A stretch of 50,518 nt of DNA from Gimesia sp. (lineage in GTDB: Bacteria > Planctomycetota > Planctomycetia > Planctomycetales > Planctomycetaceae), in contig NZ_JAVJSQ010000030.1 of NCBI RefSeq assembly GCF_040219335.1, positions 1 through 50,518 on the forward strand, read 5' to 3'. Shown here one piece after another: positions 8,059-18,479 of this stretch; the stretch's first letter is position 1; every line of letters begins with the position of its first letter. A program made the position numbers and the translations under genes. The notes beneath the pieces were generated by a model. The model was not told the DNA's origin and did no database searches. It saw only the letters and a list, made by a program, of their open reading frames with translations.

Positions 8059-11000
8059 ATGTCTGAGGGTAAGATTAAAAAGCTGCTCGTTGCCAACCGA
8101 AGCGAAATTGCGATTCGAATCTTTCGCAGTACTCACGAACTGGGGATTCGCACGGTCGGCATCTATACCCACGAAGATCGTTACGCGCTGCATCGGACCA
8201 AGGCAGACGAAGCCTACCAGATTGGTAAGCCGGGGCATCCTGTGAAATCGTACCTGGATATCGACGCCATCATCACACTGGCGAAGCAGAAGAAAATCGA
8301 CGCCATCCATCCCGGCTACGGTTTCCTCTCCGAAAACGCGGAATTCGCCCAGGCCTGTAAAGACGCCGGCATCATTTTCGTCGGCCCCCAGGTTGAGACT
8401 CTGAAATCGCTGGGAGACAAGATCTCGGCCCGTAAAATTGCGGAGCAGGCAGGTGTTCCCGTTCTCGGCGGTAGTGGTGAAGCGATTACCGATCCCGCAG
8501 AAGGACTCAAAACCGCTCAGAGCATCGGCTTCCCGATCATTCTGAAAGCAGCCCATGGCGGTGGTGGTCGTGGGATGCGTGTCGTACAGACTGAGAAAGA
8601 ATTCGAAGCTGCCTATGAACAGGCCCGCAGTGAATCGCTGGCGGCCTTCGGCAGTCCCGATGTATTCGTCGAGAAGTTCATCTCCCGTGCCCGTCATATT
8701 GAAGTCCAGTTGCTCGGCGACAAACACGGCGGTCTGGTTCATCTTTACGAACGTGACTGTTCGGTACAGCGTCGTCACCAGAAGGTCGTGGAAATTGCCC
8801 CGGCTCCAAACCTGGATCCCTCGGTTCGCGAAGCCCTCTGTAATGCCGCCTTGAAAATTGGTCGGAGCGTAAATTACGAATCGGCAGGAACCGTCGAATT
8901 CCTGCTGGATGACGACACGAACCAGTTCTACTTCATCGAAGTGAATCCTCGTATCCAGGTCGAACATACGGTGACAGAACAGGTCACCGGTGTTGATATC
9001 GTCAAATCACAGATCCTGCTTGCCCAGGGCGCCCAGCTCTCAGATACCGGAATCGGCATTAACTCACAGGAAGAGATCAAGACTCACGGTTTTGCACTAC
9101 AGTGCCGCGTGACAACCGAAGATCCCACGAACAAGTTCATGCCCGACTATGGACGCGTTGCACACTATCGCTCGGCCAGCGGTATGGGCGTCCGCCTCGA
9201 TGCGGGTACCGCGTTCTCCGGGGCGATGGTCTTCCCTTACTACGACTCACTGCTGGTCAAGGTAACCACCTGGGCGCGGACCTTCAAAGATGCTTCTGCC
9301 CGCACGGAGCGCTGTCTGCAGGAATTCCGAATTCGTGGCGTGAAAACGAACATTCCGTTCTTGCTGAAACTGGTCACGCACCCAACCTTCATCAAAGGTG
9401 AGTGTATTACCCGGTTCATCGATGAGACGCCGGAACTGTTCAACTTCCCCAAACGTCATGACCGGGCAACCAAACTGTTGACCTACCTGGCAGAAACGAT
9501 CGTGAACGGCAACTCGCTGGTCAAAGACCGTGCGAAAGCAAAGCGACGGATGCCGGCTCCTGTGCCCTCATATAACAAAAAGCAGATCGATCCACCGGAG
9601 GGCATGCGACAGAAGCTGCTCGAACTGGGAGCAGAGAAATTCAGCAAATGGATCCTGGATCAGAAACAGTTGCTACTGACGGACACATCCTTCCGCGATG
9701 CCCATCAGTCGCTGTACGCTACCCGTTTCCGTACACACGACATGCTGCAGATCGCGGAAGTTTACGCCCATAACTGCCCGCAGCTGTTCTCACTGGAAAT
9801 GTGGGGGGGAGCAACCTTCGATACGTCGATGCGGTTCCTGAAAGAATCCCCCTGGCAGCGCCTGGCTGATATGCGGGAACGGGTGCCGAACATTCTGTTC
9901 CAGATGTTGATCCGTGCTTCGAGTGCCGTTGGATATACCAACTATCCGGACAACGTGGTCCGTGCATTTGTGAAAGAAGCTGCCGCTGCAGGCATCGATG
10001 TGTTCCGCGTGTTTGACGCGTTGAACTGGGTGCCCAACATGAAGGTGGCGATGGAAGAAGTGCAGAAGAGCGGCGCCATCTGTGAAGCCAGCATCTGTTA
10101 CACCGGCGATATTCTGGATCCGTCCAAATCGAAATACGATCTGAAGTATTACGTGAAGATGGCCAAGGAACTGGAAAACATGGGTGCCCACATCCTGGCG
10201 ATCAAAGATATGGCCGGTTTGTGCAAACCGTATGCAGCCGAACTGCTGGTGAAAACGTTGAAGCAGGAAATCGGCATTCCCATCCATTTCCACACCCACG
10301 ATACGATTGGCGGACAGGCAGCATCCATTCTGAAAGCCGCCGAGGCGGGACTGGATATCGCCGACGGTGCAGTGCCGTCGATGTCCGGTGGAACATCTCA
10401 GCCCAACCTGACCACGGTGATTGAATCACAGCGATTTGCAGAACACCAGCCGCAGGTCGATGTCGAACACCTCGACGAAATCTCCGAGTACTGGCGTGCC
10501 GTCCGTGACTTCTATACGGCCTTTGAAAGCCCCGTGCTTCCGGCCGGTGCGAATCTTTACGACCACCAGATGCCCGGCGGTCAGTACACGAACCTGCTGC
10601 AACAGGCACAATCGCTGGGTCTGGGAGACCGCTGGTCTGAAGTCTGTCATGTCTATGCGGAAGTCAACCAGCTGCTGGGCGATATCGTGAAGGTGACTCC
10701 CACATCCAAGGCAGTCGGCGACATGGCACTGTTCCTCGTTGCCAACGATCTGACCTGTGATGATGTTGTTAATGGCGATCGCGATCTGGCATTCCCCGAA
10801 TCGGTACTGGATCTCGTCAGTGGTCGCATGGGGCAGACCCCCGGAGGTTTCCCCGATGCCGTCCAGAAACGAATTCTTAGAGGAGAAGAACCTCTCACCG
10901 AACGTCCGGGCAGTATTTTACCTCCTGCCGATTTCGAAGACGCTGCAAAGACCGTGCAGGAGATGCTCAACCGCACGCCTAACGATCAGGAAGTTGTGTC

Positions 11001-11511
11001 TTACCTGCTGTACCCCAAAGTCTTCGAAGATTTCGCAGCTCATCAGAAAGCGTACTACGATACCAGTGGCCTGCCGACGTACGCGTTCTTTAACGGACTG
11101 GAACCGGAAGAGGAAATCGCCGTCGACATCGCTCCCGGTAAAACCCTCATCATCAAGTTCCTGGCTGTTGGTAAGCCACAGACCGATGGGTGTAGAACTG
11201 TCTTCTTCGAACTCAACGGTCAACCACGTGAAGTAGTGATCGTAGACAAAGCGTTGAAGCCGCAGGATGATTCCCGACGCAAAGCCGATCCATCTGATCA
11301 GAAGCAAATCGGTTCAGTGATGCCTGGTGTTGTGGTCTCATTGACCATCAAGGTCGGCAGCAAAGTCAAGGCCGGCGACCAGCTGCTGATGCTGGAAGCC
11401 ATGAAGATGCAAACCAGCGTCATTTCTGAACAGGATGGGGTCGTCAAAGAGATTCTGATCGAGCCTGGTACTCAGGTGGAATCGGGAGACCTTCTGATCG
11501 TCCTGGAATAA
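8059..11511 (+). CDS. pyc: Pyruvate carboxylase, single-chain
   Basis: 1150 aa, the standard length for the alpha4-type enzyme. It makes oxaloacetate from pyruvate, bicarbonate and ATP, and so refills the TCA cycle in the cytoplasm. Domains in order: biotin carboxylase (about 5-455) with KKLLVANRSEIAIRIFRS, the ATP-grasp glycine loop HGGGGRGMR, and FIEVNPRIQVEHTVTE; carboxyltransferase (about 540-810) with TDTSFRDAHQSL and the metal-binding HFHTHDT; a tetramerisation/PYC_OADA region; and a biotinyl domain with EAMKMQT, where Lys1116 is the biotin carrier. AGGATAG precedes the ATG. No frameshift or missing key residue was noticed. It is a single-gene unit; a biotin ligase is not in the window. 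Confidence 0.98.
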   Translation: MSEGKIKKLLVANRSEIAIRIFRSTHELGIRTVGIYTHEDRYALHRTKADEAYQIGKPGHPVKSYLDIDAIITLAKQKKIDAIHPGYGFLSENAEFAQACKDAGIIFVGPQVETLKSLGDKISARKIAEQAGVPVLGGSGEAITDPAEGLKTAQSIGFPIILKAAHGGGGRGMRVVQTEKEFEAAYEQARSESLAAFGSPDVFVEKFISRARHIEVQLLGDKHGGLVHLYERDCSVQRRHQKVVEIAPAPNLDPSVREALCNAALKIGRSVNYESAGTVEFLLDDDTNQFYFIEVNPRIQVEHTVTEQVTGVDIVKSQILLAQGAQLSDTGIGINSQEEIKTHGFALQCRVTTEDPTNKFMPDYGRVAHYRSASGMGVRLDAGTAFSGAMVFPYYDSLLVKVTTWARTFKDASARTERCLQEFRIRGVKTNIPFLLKLVTHPTFIKGECITRFIDETPELFNFPKRHDRATKLLTYLAETIVNGNSLVKDRAKAKRRMPAPVPSYNKKQIDPPEGMRQKLLELGAEKFSKWILDQKQLLLTDTSFRDAHQSLYATRFRTHDMLQIAEVYAHNCPQLFSLEMWGGATFDTSMRFLKESPWQRLADMRERVPNILFQMLIRASSAVGYTNYPDNVVRAFVKEAAAAGIDVFRVFDALNWVPNMKVAMEEVQKSGAICEASICYTGDILDPSKSKYDLKYYVKMAKELENMGAHILAIKDMAGLCKPYAAELLVKTLKQEIGIPIHFHTHDTIGGQAASILKAAEAGLDIADGAVPSMSGGTSQPNLTTVIESQRFAEHQPQVDVEHLDEISEYWRAVRDFYTAFESPVLPAGANLYDHQMPGGQYTNLLQQAQSLGLGDRWSEVCHVYAEVNQLLGDIVKVTPTSKAVGDMALFLVANDLTCDDVVNGDRDLAFPESVLDLVSGRMGQTPGGFPDAVQKRILRGEEPLTERPGSILPPADFEDAAKTVQEMLNRTPNDQEVVSYLLYPKVFEDFAAHQKAYYDTSGLPTYAFFNGLEPEEEIAVDIAPGKTLIIKFLAVGKPQTDGCRTVFFELNGQPREVVIVDKALKPQDDSRRKADPSDQKQIGSVMPGVVVSLTIKVGSKVKAGDQLLMLEAMKMQTSVISEQDGVVKEILIEPGTQVESGDLLIVLE

Positions 11512-11768
11512 ATGACAGGAAACTCAACTCACCCCATTTTACCCAGACGAACCATAGTTTTAAATTTTGAGTTAAAGACACCAAAATCAGGATTCATTTT
11601 TTAATGATCCATTAGAGATAGTGAATCCGAGCTTCCTCATTCGCCGATAGATCAGATAACAGTACTTATTTGACCATTGTTATCCTGGTCTGAAATGAAT
11701 TCCCAAAACAGCACATAAAGCGCGGTACACACGATCACCGGGCTTAAAGCAACTGGAGTAATCGGCGA

Positions 11769-12056
11769 ATGACCGGAGCGCGTCAATCCATTCAACCTCC
11801 GCACTTTGTAATCTCGAGTGAAGGAGAAATCCTCGGCGAAGACACTCCTGAAAATCAGGAGATGGTTCGTCGAGTCGTCGCCTGCGTGAATGCCTGCGAT
11901 GGCATTACGACCGAAGAGCTGGAGAACGGAATCATTTCCGATATGCGTAAGGTGATCGCTCAGACTGCTCCTCTGCTGCAGGAACGCAGCGAGATGACCG
12001 AACTGTTGCGGAGAGAAATTCGCGCTGAGATGAACGCTCGCAAGAACAAAAAGTAA
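11769..12056 (+). CDS. Small conserved hypothetical protein (phage-type CVNAC motif)
   Basis: 95 aa. GGAG lies nine bases before the ATG. The central stretch VRRVVACVNACDGITTEELE closely follows a motif (RIVACVNACAGIPTEEL) found in many short phage and prophage-borne hypothetical proteins and in scattered bacterial ones. The C-terminal half is a basic helix (LLRREIRAEMNARKNKK). Function is unknown; the two close Cys could bind a metal or form a disulfide, but nothing fixes this. It sits alone, 257 bp after pyc and convergent with the next gene. No other phage gene is nearby. Confidence 0.7.
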   Translation: MTGARQSIQPPHFVISSEGEILGEDTPENQEMVRRVVACVNACDGITTEELENGIISDMRKVIAQTAPLLQERSEMTELLRREIRAEMNARKNKK

Positions 12057-12076
12057 CGCCGCTTTTATCAGTTCGC

Positions 12077-12769
12077 TTAATTCGAACTGCGTCTGAAATA
12101 GCCGCTGATCCGGACTTTTACTTTCCCTTTGGATTGATGTCCTGGAGGCAGATTCAGACCGATCATCAGCACGCCATCATCTTTAGGCGTGAATTCAACC
12201 TTTTCTCCGATCTTGAAGGGCTTCCCCATTTTGGGTTTCCCTTTTTCCTGTGAGAGAACAACCCCCATCAACGCTCCTACGGGTATGCCGGAAGCCAGTT
12301 CTTTCATGGGATTTTTCTCAGGCAGCCCTTCGACGCCTGTCTTGATGTCTGTAATCAGATCATAGGTCCCTGTGGCCTGAATCCGAATTGATCTCCCCTT
12401 CGCAACCAGGCCGGCAGGACCACTCCAGTTACGAGCCGCATCGATCTCAAAGTCAGCAGAATTTGACGAGATCATTTTTTCATCGAGCTGATCGATCATC
12501 GCTTTCACGCCTGGGACATCTTTTTTAATGCTGAGAATCGACTCCAGCATCTCTTTGGATTTCTCATAATCGCCGGCATCAGAATATTTACGGGCGATTT
12601 CAGCAGACTGGCGAATAAACGAATCGCGGAGTTTATCAGCCTGGATATTGAGTTGTTTCACATTCCCTTTCTTGGAACTCCCCTGGGCCAGGACAGCTTG
12701 CGCTGGAAACGCGATTCCCATAAAGCCGATCAGAAACAGTACCTTTCGAAAGTTTTTTGATTTCAACAC
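12077..12769 (-). CDS. Secreted protein with C-terminal PA-IL/LecA-like beta domain
   Basis: 230 aa from a GTG at 12769, chosen because AGGGG lies nine bases upstream and the product then starts with a good signal peptide (NFRKVLFLIGFMGIAFPAQA, cleavage near VLAQG). A longer frame to 12814 would put a polar tail before the signal. After cleavage, about 35-100 is helical and tetratricopeptide-like (YSDAGDYEKSKEMLESIL). From about 105 on, WSGPAGLVAKGRSIRIQATG through PDDGVLMIGLNLPP-like strands (seen: TPKDDGVLMIGLN, KVRISGYF) resembles the PA-IL/galactose-binding lectin-like fold common in planctomycete secreted proteins. Ligand unknown. It is convergent with the 95 aa gene, 20 bp apart. Confidence 0.78.
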   Translation of the reverse strand: MLKSKNFRKVLFLIGFMGIAFPAQAVLAQGSSKKGNVKQLNIQADKLRDSFIRQSAEIARKYSDAGDYEKSKEMLESILSIKKDVPGVKAMIDQLDEKMISSNSADFEIDAARNWSGPAGLVAKGRSIRIQATGTYDLITDIKTGVEGLPEKNPMKELASGIPVGALMGVVLSQEKGKPKMGKPFKIGEKVEFTPKDDGVLMIGLNLPPGHQSKGKVKVRISGYFRRSSN

Positions 12770-12887
12770 GATCTCAATCCCCTGCTCATATGATGTTTTG
12801 TCTGATACTCTCATTATGACTGACAGCAGTCAGGGTTCGCAATTCGTTTCTCGCCGGTACCGGGGCTCAAATTCCCGGGTAGTCCGG

Positions 12888-13235
<348 letters not shown>

Positions 13236-13482
13236 CTAACCTGCATCCTTCGTCTCGTATTCGACACTATTTTCAATTTCCTGGTGAATTCCAGCAAAAC
13301 CGGTTCTGTTCCAGCAATTCATGCTGACAGACCTTCTCGGGCGCCTGAGTCTGATTATACCGAAACGGTATCTGCTGCACATCATCAGCCGGTCTGCGTT
13401 CAAAATCATTACATCATCGAGTCCCCCTGGCTGGGACACTTTTCTGATCTTAGCAATTCAGAACGCGCTTCCAATTTTCACA

Positions 13483-15168
13483 TCAGGCGAATAACTGTTT
13501 GTAGACCCCGAACCCACCCGCCAGCAACAGACCGAGACAGGAGAGAAACAGCATCAGATCCCAGAGCCGCCCAGGCGTTAATCGCTGATCGATCCGGGTA
13601 TATCGCAGATAGATGGCGGCGATCCCCAGCATTGGCAGCATGATGGCCTGCATGGTCCCCGCGATCAACACCAGCCTGACCGGATTAGCCCCGGTTAGAA
13701 ATACTGCCAGGCAGAGCAGAGGCAGAATAAACGACATGCCCCTGATCCATTTCTGCAGTGCGCCCGGCTTACGTTCGTCATAGATCCCGAAGAAACGCAG
13801 CCCGTCGGAAAAGATACGTGCATTCGCGGCATTCGCCACCAGGAATGTCGAATAGAGAACGGCAATCGCTCCCGCGAGGAAGAGCCATTTGGCGTACGTC
13901 CCGAACACAGGCACATAGGCTTCCGCCAGCGTGCTCACCATCCGCATCCCGTCCGGATCCAGGCCTTCCTTGTGCAGAACAGCCACGCCCATCAGGTAAA
14001 ACGCCAGTGTGGCAAAAGTGTAGATGCACATTGATGCAAAAGCATCGATCTTCATCACCCGCATCCAGCCTTTGGCGCGAAATACCCAGCCTTCATCCTC
14101 TGAATGGGGTCCGGTAAAGCGGGCGTAGCCTTTCTCCAGACACCAGTAAGGATAGGCAATCAGTTCGGTTGCTCCGACGCCAATAATTCCAAACGCTGCC
14201 AGCGCAGTAATCAGGGGATTCATGCCCCCTGTCGCTTCCGGAACTCCGAACGACAGCCCCTTCATGATTTCCTCGCCGGAAATGCTCCAGATCTCTGAAG
14301 TCTGCAGTGAAAAGACATTGCCAATCGTGATAAACGTAAACGAGACAACCAGAATTGTCGAAAGATGCTCGATCAGATTATAGCGACCGTAGAACAGCAG
14401 AAATGCGGTCATCACCGCGATCAATCCGGCCCAGATCTTATCGTCCCAGGTTTGCGGTTCCAGCAGGGATGTGCCCTGCTCATCGACCAGGGATTCCTGA
14501 TTGCGAATCTTCTGCAGAATCATCTGCCCCGCTTCCTGCAGAGCTTCGATTCGCTGCTGCATCTTGGCGTGCCCCCGCAGGAATCGCTCCCGCTCCTCGG
14601 GAGACATGGCAGCCAGGGAGCTCTCTTCGCTGTTAAGTTCCTCTTCAATCTCGAGGTAGTGCACGAATTCCTTTTCGGACGGGTATTGAATCGCCTGGCG
14701 ATAGTCGCCTTTGATCGGTAGCGTCAGTGCGAGAGCCTGCCCCACACCGCCCACAATCCCCCCCAGTTGTCCGATCGTACACAGACTCATGATCAGCCAG
14801 AACCAGAGAATCCAGTTGGGAGCCTGCTGATTCGGATTCCGCATGACTCCCAGTCGAGGGCCCGGCACATGGTTCAGGGCCTGGAGCGTGGTCTCGCCCC
14901 GGGAGATGGAATAGCGTCCCAGTTCGATCTGCACGAACACCTTAATCAGACAGCCGACGATAATCAGCCATAACAGAGCAATCCCGGCCTGGGCACCGGT
15001 TTTGGTGGTTGCGATCAACTCGCCGGAACCAACAATACTGCCAGCCACAATCAGGCCAGGTCCCAGGCGTCTGACGATCCCGCCAAAACTGGTCGGGGCG
15101 TTAATGGCTTCTTCTTTCTCGGAACCCACTGATGGATCGAGAGCGCTATTCTCCTGTTGAGATTCCAT
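13483..15168 (-). CDS. Nramp-like membrane transporter with a large hydrophilic insertion
   Basis: 561 aa, longer than the usual 400-450. About eleven membrane segments fit the LeuT-fold Nramp family: RLGPGLIVAGSIVGSGELIA at TM1, TKTGAQAGIALLWLII, then helices to the C-terminus. At TM1 the canonical metal motif DPGN is replaced by IVGSGE, and at TM6 the MPH motif is replaced by GATELIAYPYW, so classical Mn/Fe binding is doubtful. Residues of about 151-243, between helices, are a charged helical insertion (SPEERERFLRGHAKMQQRIE). It would sit in the inner membrane; substrate unknown. AGGAGTACG precedes the ATG. It is a lone gene 98 bp from trpE on the same strand. Confidence 0.88.
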   Translation of the reverse strand: MESQQENSALDPSVGSEKEEAINAPTSFGGIVRRLGPGLIVAGSIVGSGELIATTKTGAQAGIALLWLIIVGCLIKVFVQIELGRYSISRGETTLQALNHVPGPRLGVMRNPNQQAPNWILWFWLIMSLCTIGQLGGIVGGVGQALALTLPIKGDYRQAIQYPSEKEFVHYLEIEEELNSEESSLAAMSPEERERFLRGHAKMQQRIEALQEAGQMILQKIRNQESLVDEQGTSLLEPQTWDDKIWAGLIAVMTAFLLFYGRYNLIEHLSTILVVSFTFITIGNVFSLQTSEIWSISGEEIMKGLSFGVPEATGGMNPLITALAAFGIIGVGATELIAYPYWCLEKGYARFTGPHSEDEGWVFRAKGWMRVMKIDAFASMCIYTFATLAFYLMGVAVLHKEGLDPDGMRMVSTLAEAYVPVFGTYAKWLFLAGAIAVLYSTFLVANAANARIFSDGLRFFGIYDERKPGALQKWIRGMSFILPLLCLAVFLTGANPVRLVLIAGTMQAIMLPMLGIAAIYLRYTRIDQRLTPGRLWDLMLFLSCLGLLLAGGFGVYKQLFA

Positions 15169-15266
15169 CGTACTCCTGCTTCACCTTTGTTATCGACAGT
15201 GGGGGATGATGTCGAAACAACTATTCAGAGCCGAAAGAATTCAGACGGTCACCACTCTGATCTGAA

Positions 15267-16775
15267 TTATTTCAGTTGTTGTTCAGCGACCTCGATCGCT
15301 TTCAGCAACCCCTTTGCCTTGTTCAATGTTTCATAGTACTCCGTCTCGGGTACACTGTCGGCAACGATCCCGGCGCCGGCCTGAACGTAGGCCGTCGATC
15401 CCTGCATAACCAGCGTACGCAATGCAATACACGTATCCATATTTCCCGTAAAATCGAGATATCCGACGGCGCCAGCATACGGGCCCCGCCGATGTGGTTC
15501 AAATTCGTCGATGATTTCCATGGCTCGCACTTTGGGGGCACCAGAGACCGTGCCTGCGGGCAGCCCGGCACGCAATGCATCCAGGGCAGTCCGGCCTTCG
15601 GTCAGCGTACCGGTCACATTGGATGTGATGTGCATTACATGGCTGTAACGTTCCACCACCATCACATCCGACAGTTCCACCGAACCGAACTCACTTACCC
15701 GGCCGACATCATTCCGCGCCAGGTCAATCAGCATCACATGCTCAGCACGTTCTTTGGGGTCGGCCAGCAGTTCCTCGGCCAGCCGCTTGTCTTCCGCCTC
15801 GGTTTTCCCCCGTTTGCGGGTTCCCGCCAGGGGACGGATCGTTGTCAGACCGTCTTCAACACGCACCATGATCTCAGGTGAGCTGCCGACCAGATCAACC
15901 TCGGGAGTCTTGAGTAAAAACATGAACGGGCTCGGATTGACGACGCGCAGGCTGCGATAAATATCCAACGGCGTCGCCGAAGTCTCCAGTTTCAGGCGCT
16001 GACTCAAGACGACCTGAAAAATATCGCCGGCTACGATGTATTCCTTGCAGGCATCGACCGCCGCTTCAAATTTCTGCTGGGAAAAGTTGGACGACCACTG
16101 TAGATCAGGTTCCGCATGGGGATTCACACTGATGTCCGCCATCTTCAATACGGCAGGATCCCCGGTCTGGAAACGTTCGCAGGTCTGATCGATCTTCTCG
16201 CAGGCGGCCTGGTATGCGGCCTGCAGGTCAGACGCACTCATTCCGGGAGTAATATGGGCATGTGCCACCACCAACACGGTCTTATTGATCTGATCGAAGA
16301 CCACCATATGGTCGTACAGCGCAAAGGACAAGTCCGGGAGCTGACGATCGTCTTCAGGTGCATCAGGCAGGTTTTCAGAATAACGCACGACATCATAGCC
16401 AGCATAACCGACGGCCCCTCCGCAAAAACGGGGAAGCCCCGGCAATTCGGGAGCCTGGTACTGATCGAGAATGGATTCCAGCTCCTGCAGTGGGTCAGCG
16501 ACGGTCCGTTCTTCGGTCTCTCCCTGCTGCTGGATCACCATCCGCTGCTGGTAGGCATCGATGGTCAGAAAGGGGTTGGCCCCCAGGAAGCTGTAGCGGC
16601 TGATCTGCTCACCACCCACGACGCTTTCAAACAGAAATGAATACGGGCCCTTCTCCAGCAGCTGATACGCACTGACCGGCGTCAAAGTATCTCCGGTCAA
16701 CTGGCGATACACGGGAACCAGGTTCGCCTGTGTGGAAAGCTGTTGAAAAGTATCAAAATCTGGAACGTATTTCAT
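15267..16775 (-). CDS. trpE: Anthranilate synthase component I
   Basis: 502 aa. It converts chorismate to anthranilate with ammonia supplied by TrpG, the first step of tryptophan synthesis, in the cytoplasm. The N-terminal domain (about 20-160) has [19 protein letters not shown], the region where tryptophan binds for feedback inhibition. The chorismate-binding domain (about 225-490) has [47 protein letters not shown] and [13 protein letters not shown], all catalytic-core signatures that distinguish it from PabB only weakly; the length and N-terminal motif favour TrpE. GAAGG precedes the ATG. No trpG, trpD or leader peptide with Trp codons lies beside it, so the pathway genes are scattered. 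Confidence 0.95.
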   Translation of the reverse strand: MKYVPDFDTFQQLSTQANLVPVYRQLTGDTLTPVSAYQLLEKGPYSFLFESVVGGEQISRYSFLGANPFLTIDAYQQRMVIQQQGETEERTVADPLQELESILDQYQAPELPGLPRFCGGAVGYAGYDVVRYSENLPDAPEDDRQLPDLSFALYDHMVVFDQINKTVLVVAHAHITPGMSASDLQAAYQAACEKIDQTCERFQTGDPAVLKMADISVNPHAEPDLQWSSNFSQQKFEAAVDACKEYIVAGDIFQVVLSQRLKLETSATPLDIYRSLRVVNPSPFMFLLKTPEVDLVGSSPEIMVRVEDGLTTIRPLAGTRKRGKTEAEDKRLAEELLADPKERAEHVMLIDLARNDVGRVSEFGSVELSDVMVVERYSHVMHITSNVTGTLTEGRTALDALRAGLPAGTVSGAPKVRAMEIIDEFEPHRRGPYAGAVGYLDFTGNMDTCIALRTLVMQGSTAYVQAGAGIVADSVPETEYYETLNKAKGLLKAIEVAEQQLK

Positions 16776-17214
16776 GGGCCTTCAGTTGCCGTCTCTATGG
16801 ATGACCGGGCATCCCGTTTCTAAATGTGCGCTGCGGACTCTCTTATGAGTGTTTCTGATTACAGAGACAAGCTGTCGGAGGTCCCTGTTCTCAAAAATCC
16901 GCAAAATCTCGGTCGCTGTCTACAGGTTGGGGGTGGTGTACTCCCGGAGTTTCCCGTTTCAGTTTTGGAATCCACGGGAGTGCAATGGTATTCGGGACAC
17001 GCATTGCATAGAATAAATCAGAGTAACCGTTCTTCAACGGCTTTCTGACAGAACTCGGTTGTATGACTTTGTTTTCCGGGGCTGAACCAGTATGGTATTC
17101 AGTCCCCGAGTCTACACCGTTTGGGGATGAAAGTCACGCGAGTTACCATGCGGGCCGGTAACCGGATTACAGGCCCGGGGTCTGACCTATTTAGTTCAAT
17201 CAAGGAGAATCAGG
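16776..17214. other. Divergent intergenic region between trpE and mcsB
   Basis: A 439 bp spacer. A plus-strand frame of 74 codons exists at 16824-17048, but it has no family motif and no good ribosome-binding site, so I do not call it. A hairpin at 17077-17108 (10 bp stem with one bulged T, 11-base loop) lies about 110 bp before mcsB and could be a leader structure. No Trp-rich leader or T-box was recognised for trpE. Confidence 0.4.
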
Positions 17215-18279
17215 GTGAATTTGGATGCATTCACTCGCACGAGTGGTGAATGGCTGAGAGGAATCGGCCCGGACTCCGATATTGTGATGTCCAGCAGAAT
17301 TCGCCTGGCGAGAAACCTCGCACAGTTCCCCTTTATCAATCGCTGTACGGAATCTACTCTGGGAGAGATCGAGCAGCTGATGCGGCCGATCATTACCAAC
17401 CTGCGCATGCAGGAAAAACTCTCCTATCTGAATGTGAACAAGCTCTCCAACCTGGATCGTCAGTTCATCGTCGAACGCCAGATGATCAGCCGTGAGCATG
17501 CCGAACGCTCTGGTCCCCGCGGTGTGGGACTGGATAATGAGGAAAACATCGGCATCATGGTCAATGAGGAAGACCACCTCCGCCTCCAGGTTTTACGAAG
17601 CGGATTTTCTCTCGACGAATGCTGGGACACCATCAATCGGATTGATGACCTGCTGGAATCCGAAGTCACCTACGCCTTCAGTGAAGAATTTGGTTACCTC
17701 ACAGCGTGCCCCACCAACGTGGGTACCGGAATCCGTGTCAGTGTCATGCTGCACCTGCCGGCGCTGGTCATCACGAAAGAGATTCAGAAAGTCTTTCAGG
17801 CGCTGCAGAAGATCAATCTGGCCGTACGCGGACTGTATGGCGAAGGCAGCCAGGCCATGGGTGATTTTTATCAGATCTCCAACCAGGTCACTCTGGGGCA
17901 AACCGAGCATCAGCTGATCGACAGCATCAAGGAAGTCGTCCCCAATATCATCTCTTACGAACGGCGTGTCAGAAACTCGCTGCTCAAAGAAAACCGCCAG
18001 GGGCTGCACGATCAGGTTTCCCGTGCCTTCGGGATATTGAGTACCGCCCAGACCATCAGTTCCGAAGAGACCATGCACCTGCTCTCCAGCGTGCGCATGG
18101 GTGTCAATTTAGGATTGATCGAAAGTCTCCCCATTTCGGCCGTGAACGAGATGTTCATCTTCACACAGCCCGCTCACCTGCAGAAACTGCAGGGAGGAGA
18201 ACTGGAGTCCAGCGAACGAAATGCGGCTCGCGCGAACTATCTCAGGCAACGTATCAGTGACGCCTCCAACTCAGACTGA
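17215..18279 (+). CDS. mcsB: Protein arginine kinase McsB
   Basis: 354 aa, exactly the family length. McsB phosphorylates Arg on proteins, tagging them for ClpC-ClpP degradation. Phosphagen-kinase motifs are complete: SSRIRLARNLAQFP (26-39) for ATP phosphate contact, NEEDHLR (117-123) and ACPTNVGTG with the reactive Cys165. The C-terminal SSERNAARANYLRQRI resembles the allosteric phospho-Arg site region. The start is GTG with AAGGAG upstream. In Bacillota mcsB lies in ctsR-mcsA-mcsB-clpC; here none of those is adjacent, so activation by McsA and the link to ClpC must be by distant genes or differ. Confidence 0.95.
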   Translation: MNLDAFTRTSGEWLRGIGPDSDIVMSSRIRLARNLAQFPFINRCTESTLGEIEQLMRPIITNLRMQEKLSYLNVNKLSNLDRQFIVERQMISREHAERSGPRGVGLDNEENIGIMVNEEDHLRLQVLRSGFSLDECWDTINRIDDLLESEVTYAFSEEFGYLTACPTNVGTGIRVSVMLHLPALVITKEIQKVFQALQKINLAVRGLYGEGSQAMGDFYQISNQVTLGQTEHQLIDSIKEVVPNIISYERRVRNSLLKENRQGLHDQVSRAFGILSTAQTISSEETMHLLSSVRMGVNLGLIESLPISAVNEMFIFTQPAHLQKLQGGELESSERNAARANYLRQRISDASNSD

Positions 18280-18479
18280 GCCGACCCCTCTCGTCTGAAT
18301 TCCACTATCTACTCGACACAGCCCTGCAGGCGGGTTAAGCTATCAGTTCTGGATTATATGTTATCCAGTTCATTTAAAATCAGGCTGCGCGATCCATATC
18401 CTGTTTTGATCTCCCCTGATATTCACTGTTTTGATCCCTCAAGTATCCTGCAACCCATCTCAGTAAGCGGAATATCATC

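Noticed and set aside
12830..12887. GGTTCG-containing stretch looked at as a tRNA T-arm
   Set aside because: No acceptor stem or anticodon arm can be folded around it.
16824..17048. 74-codon plus frame between trpE and mcsB
   Set aside because: No Shine-Dalgarno of quality, no motif, and not Trp-rich, so not a trp leader peptide.
18349..18368. CTGGAT/ATCCAG inverted repeat after mcsB
   Set aside because: Only 6 bp arms with an 8-base loop and no T-run; too weak to call a terminator or operator.
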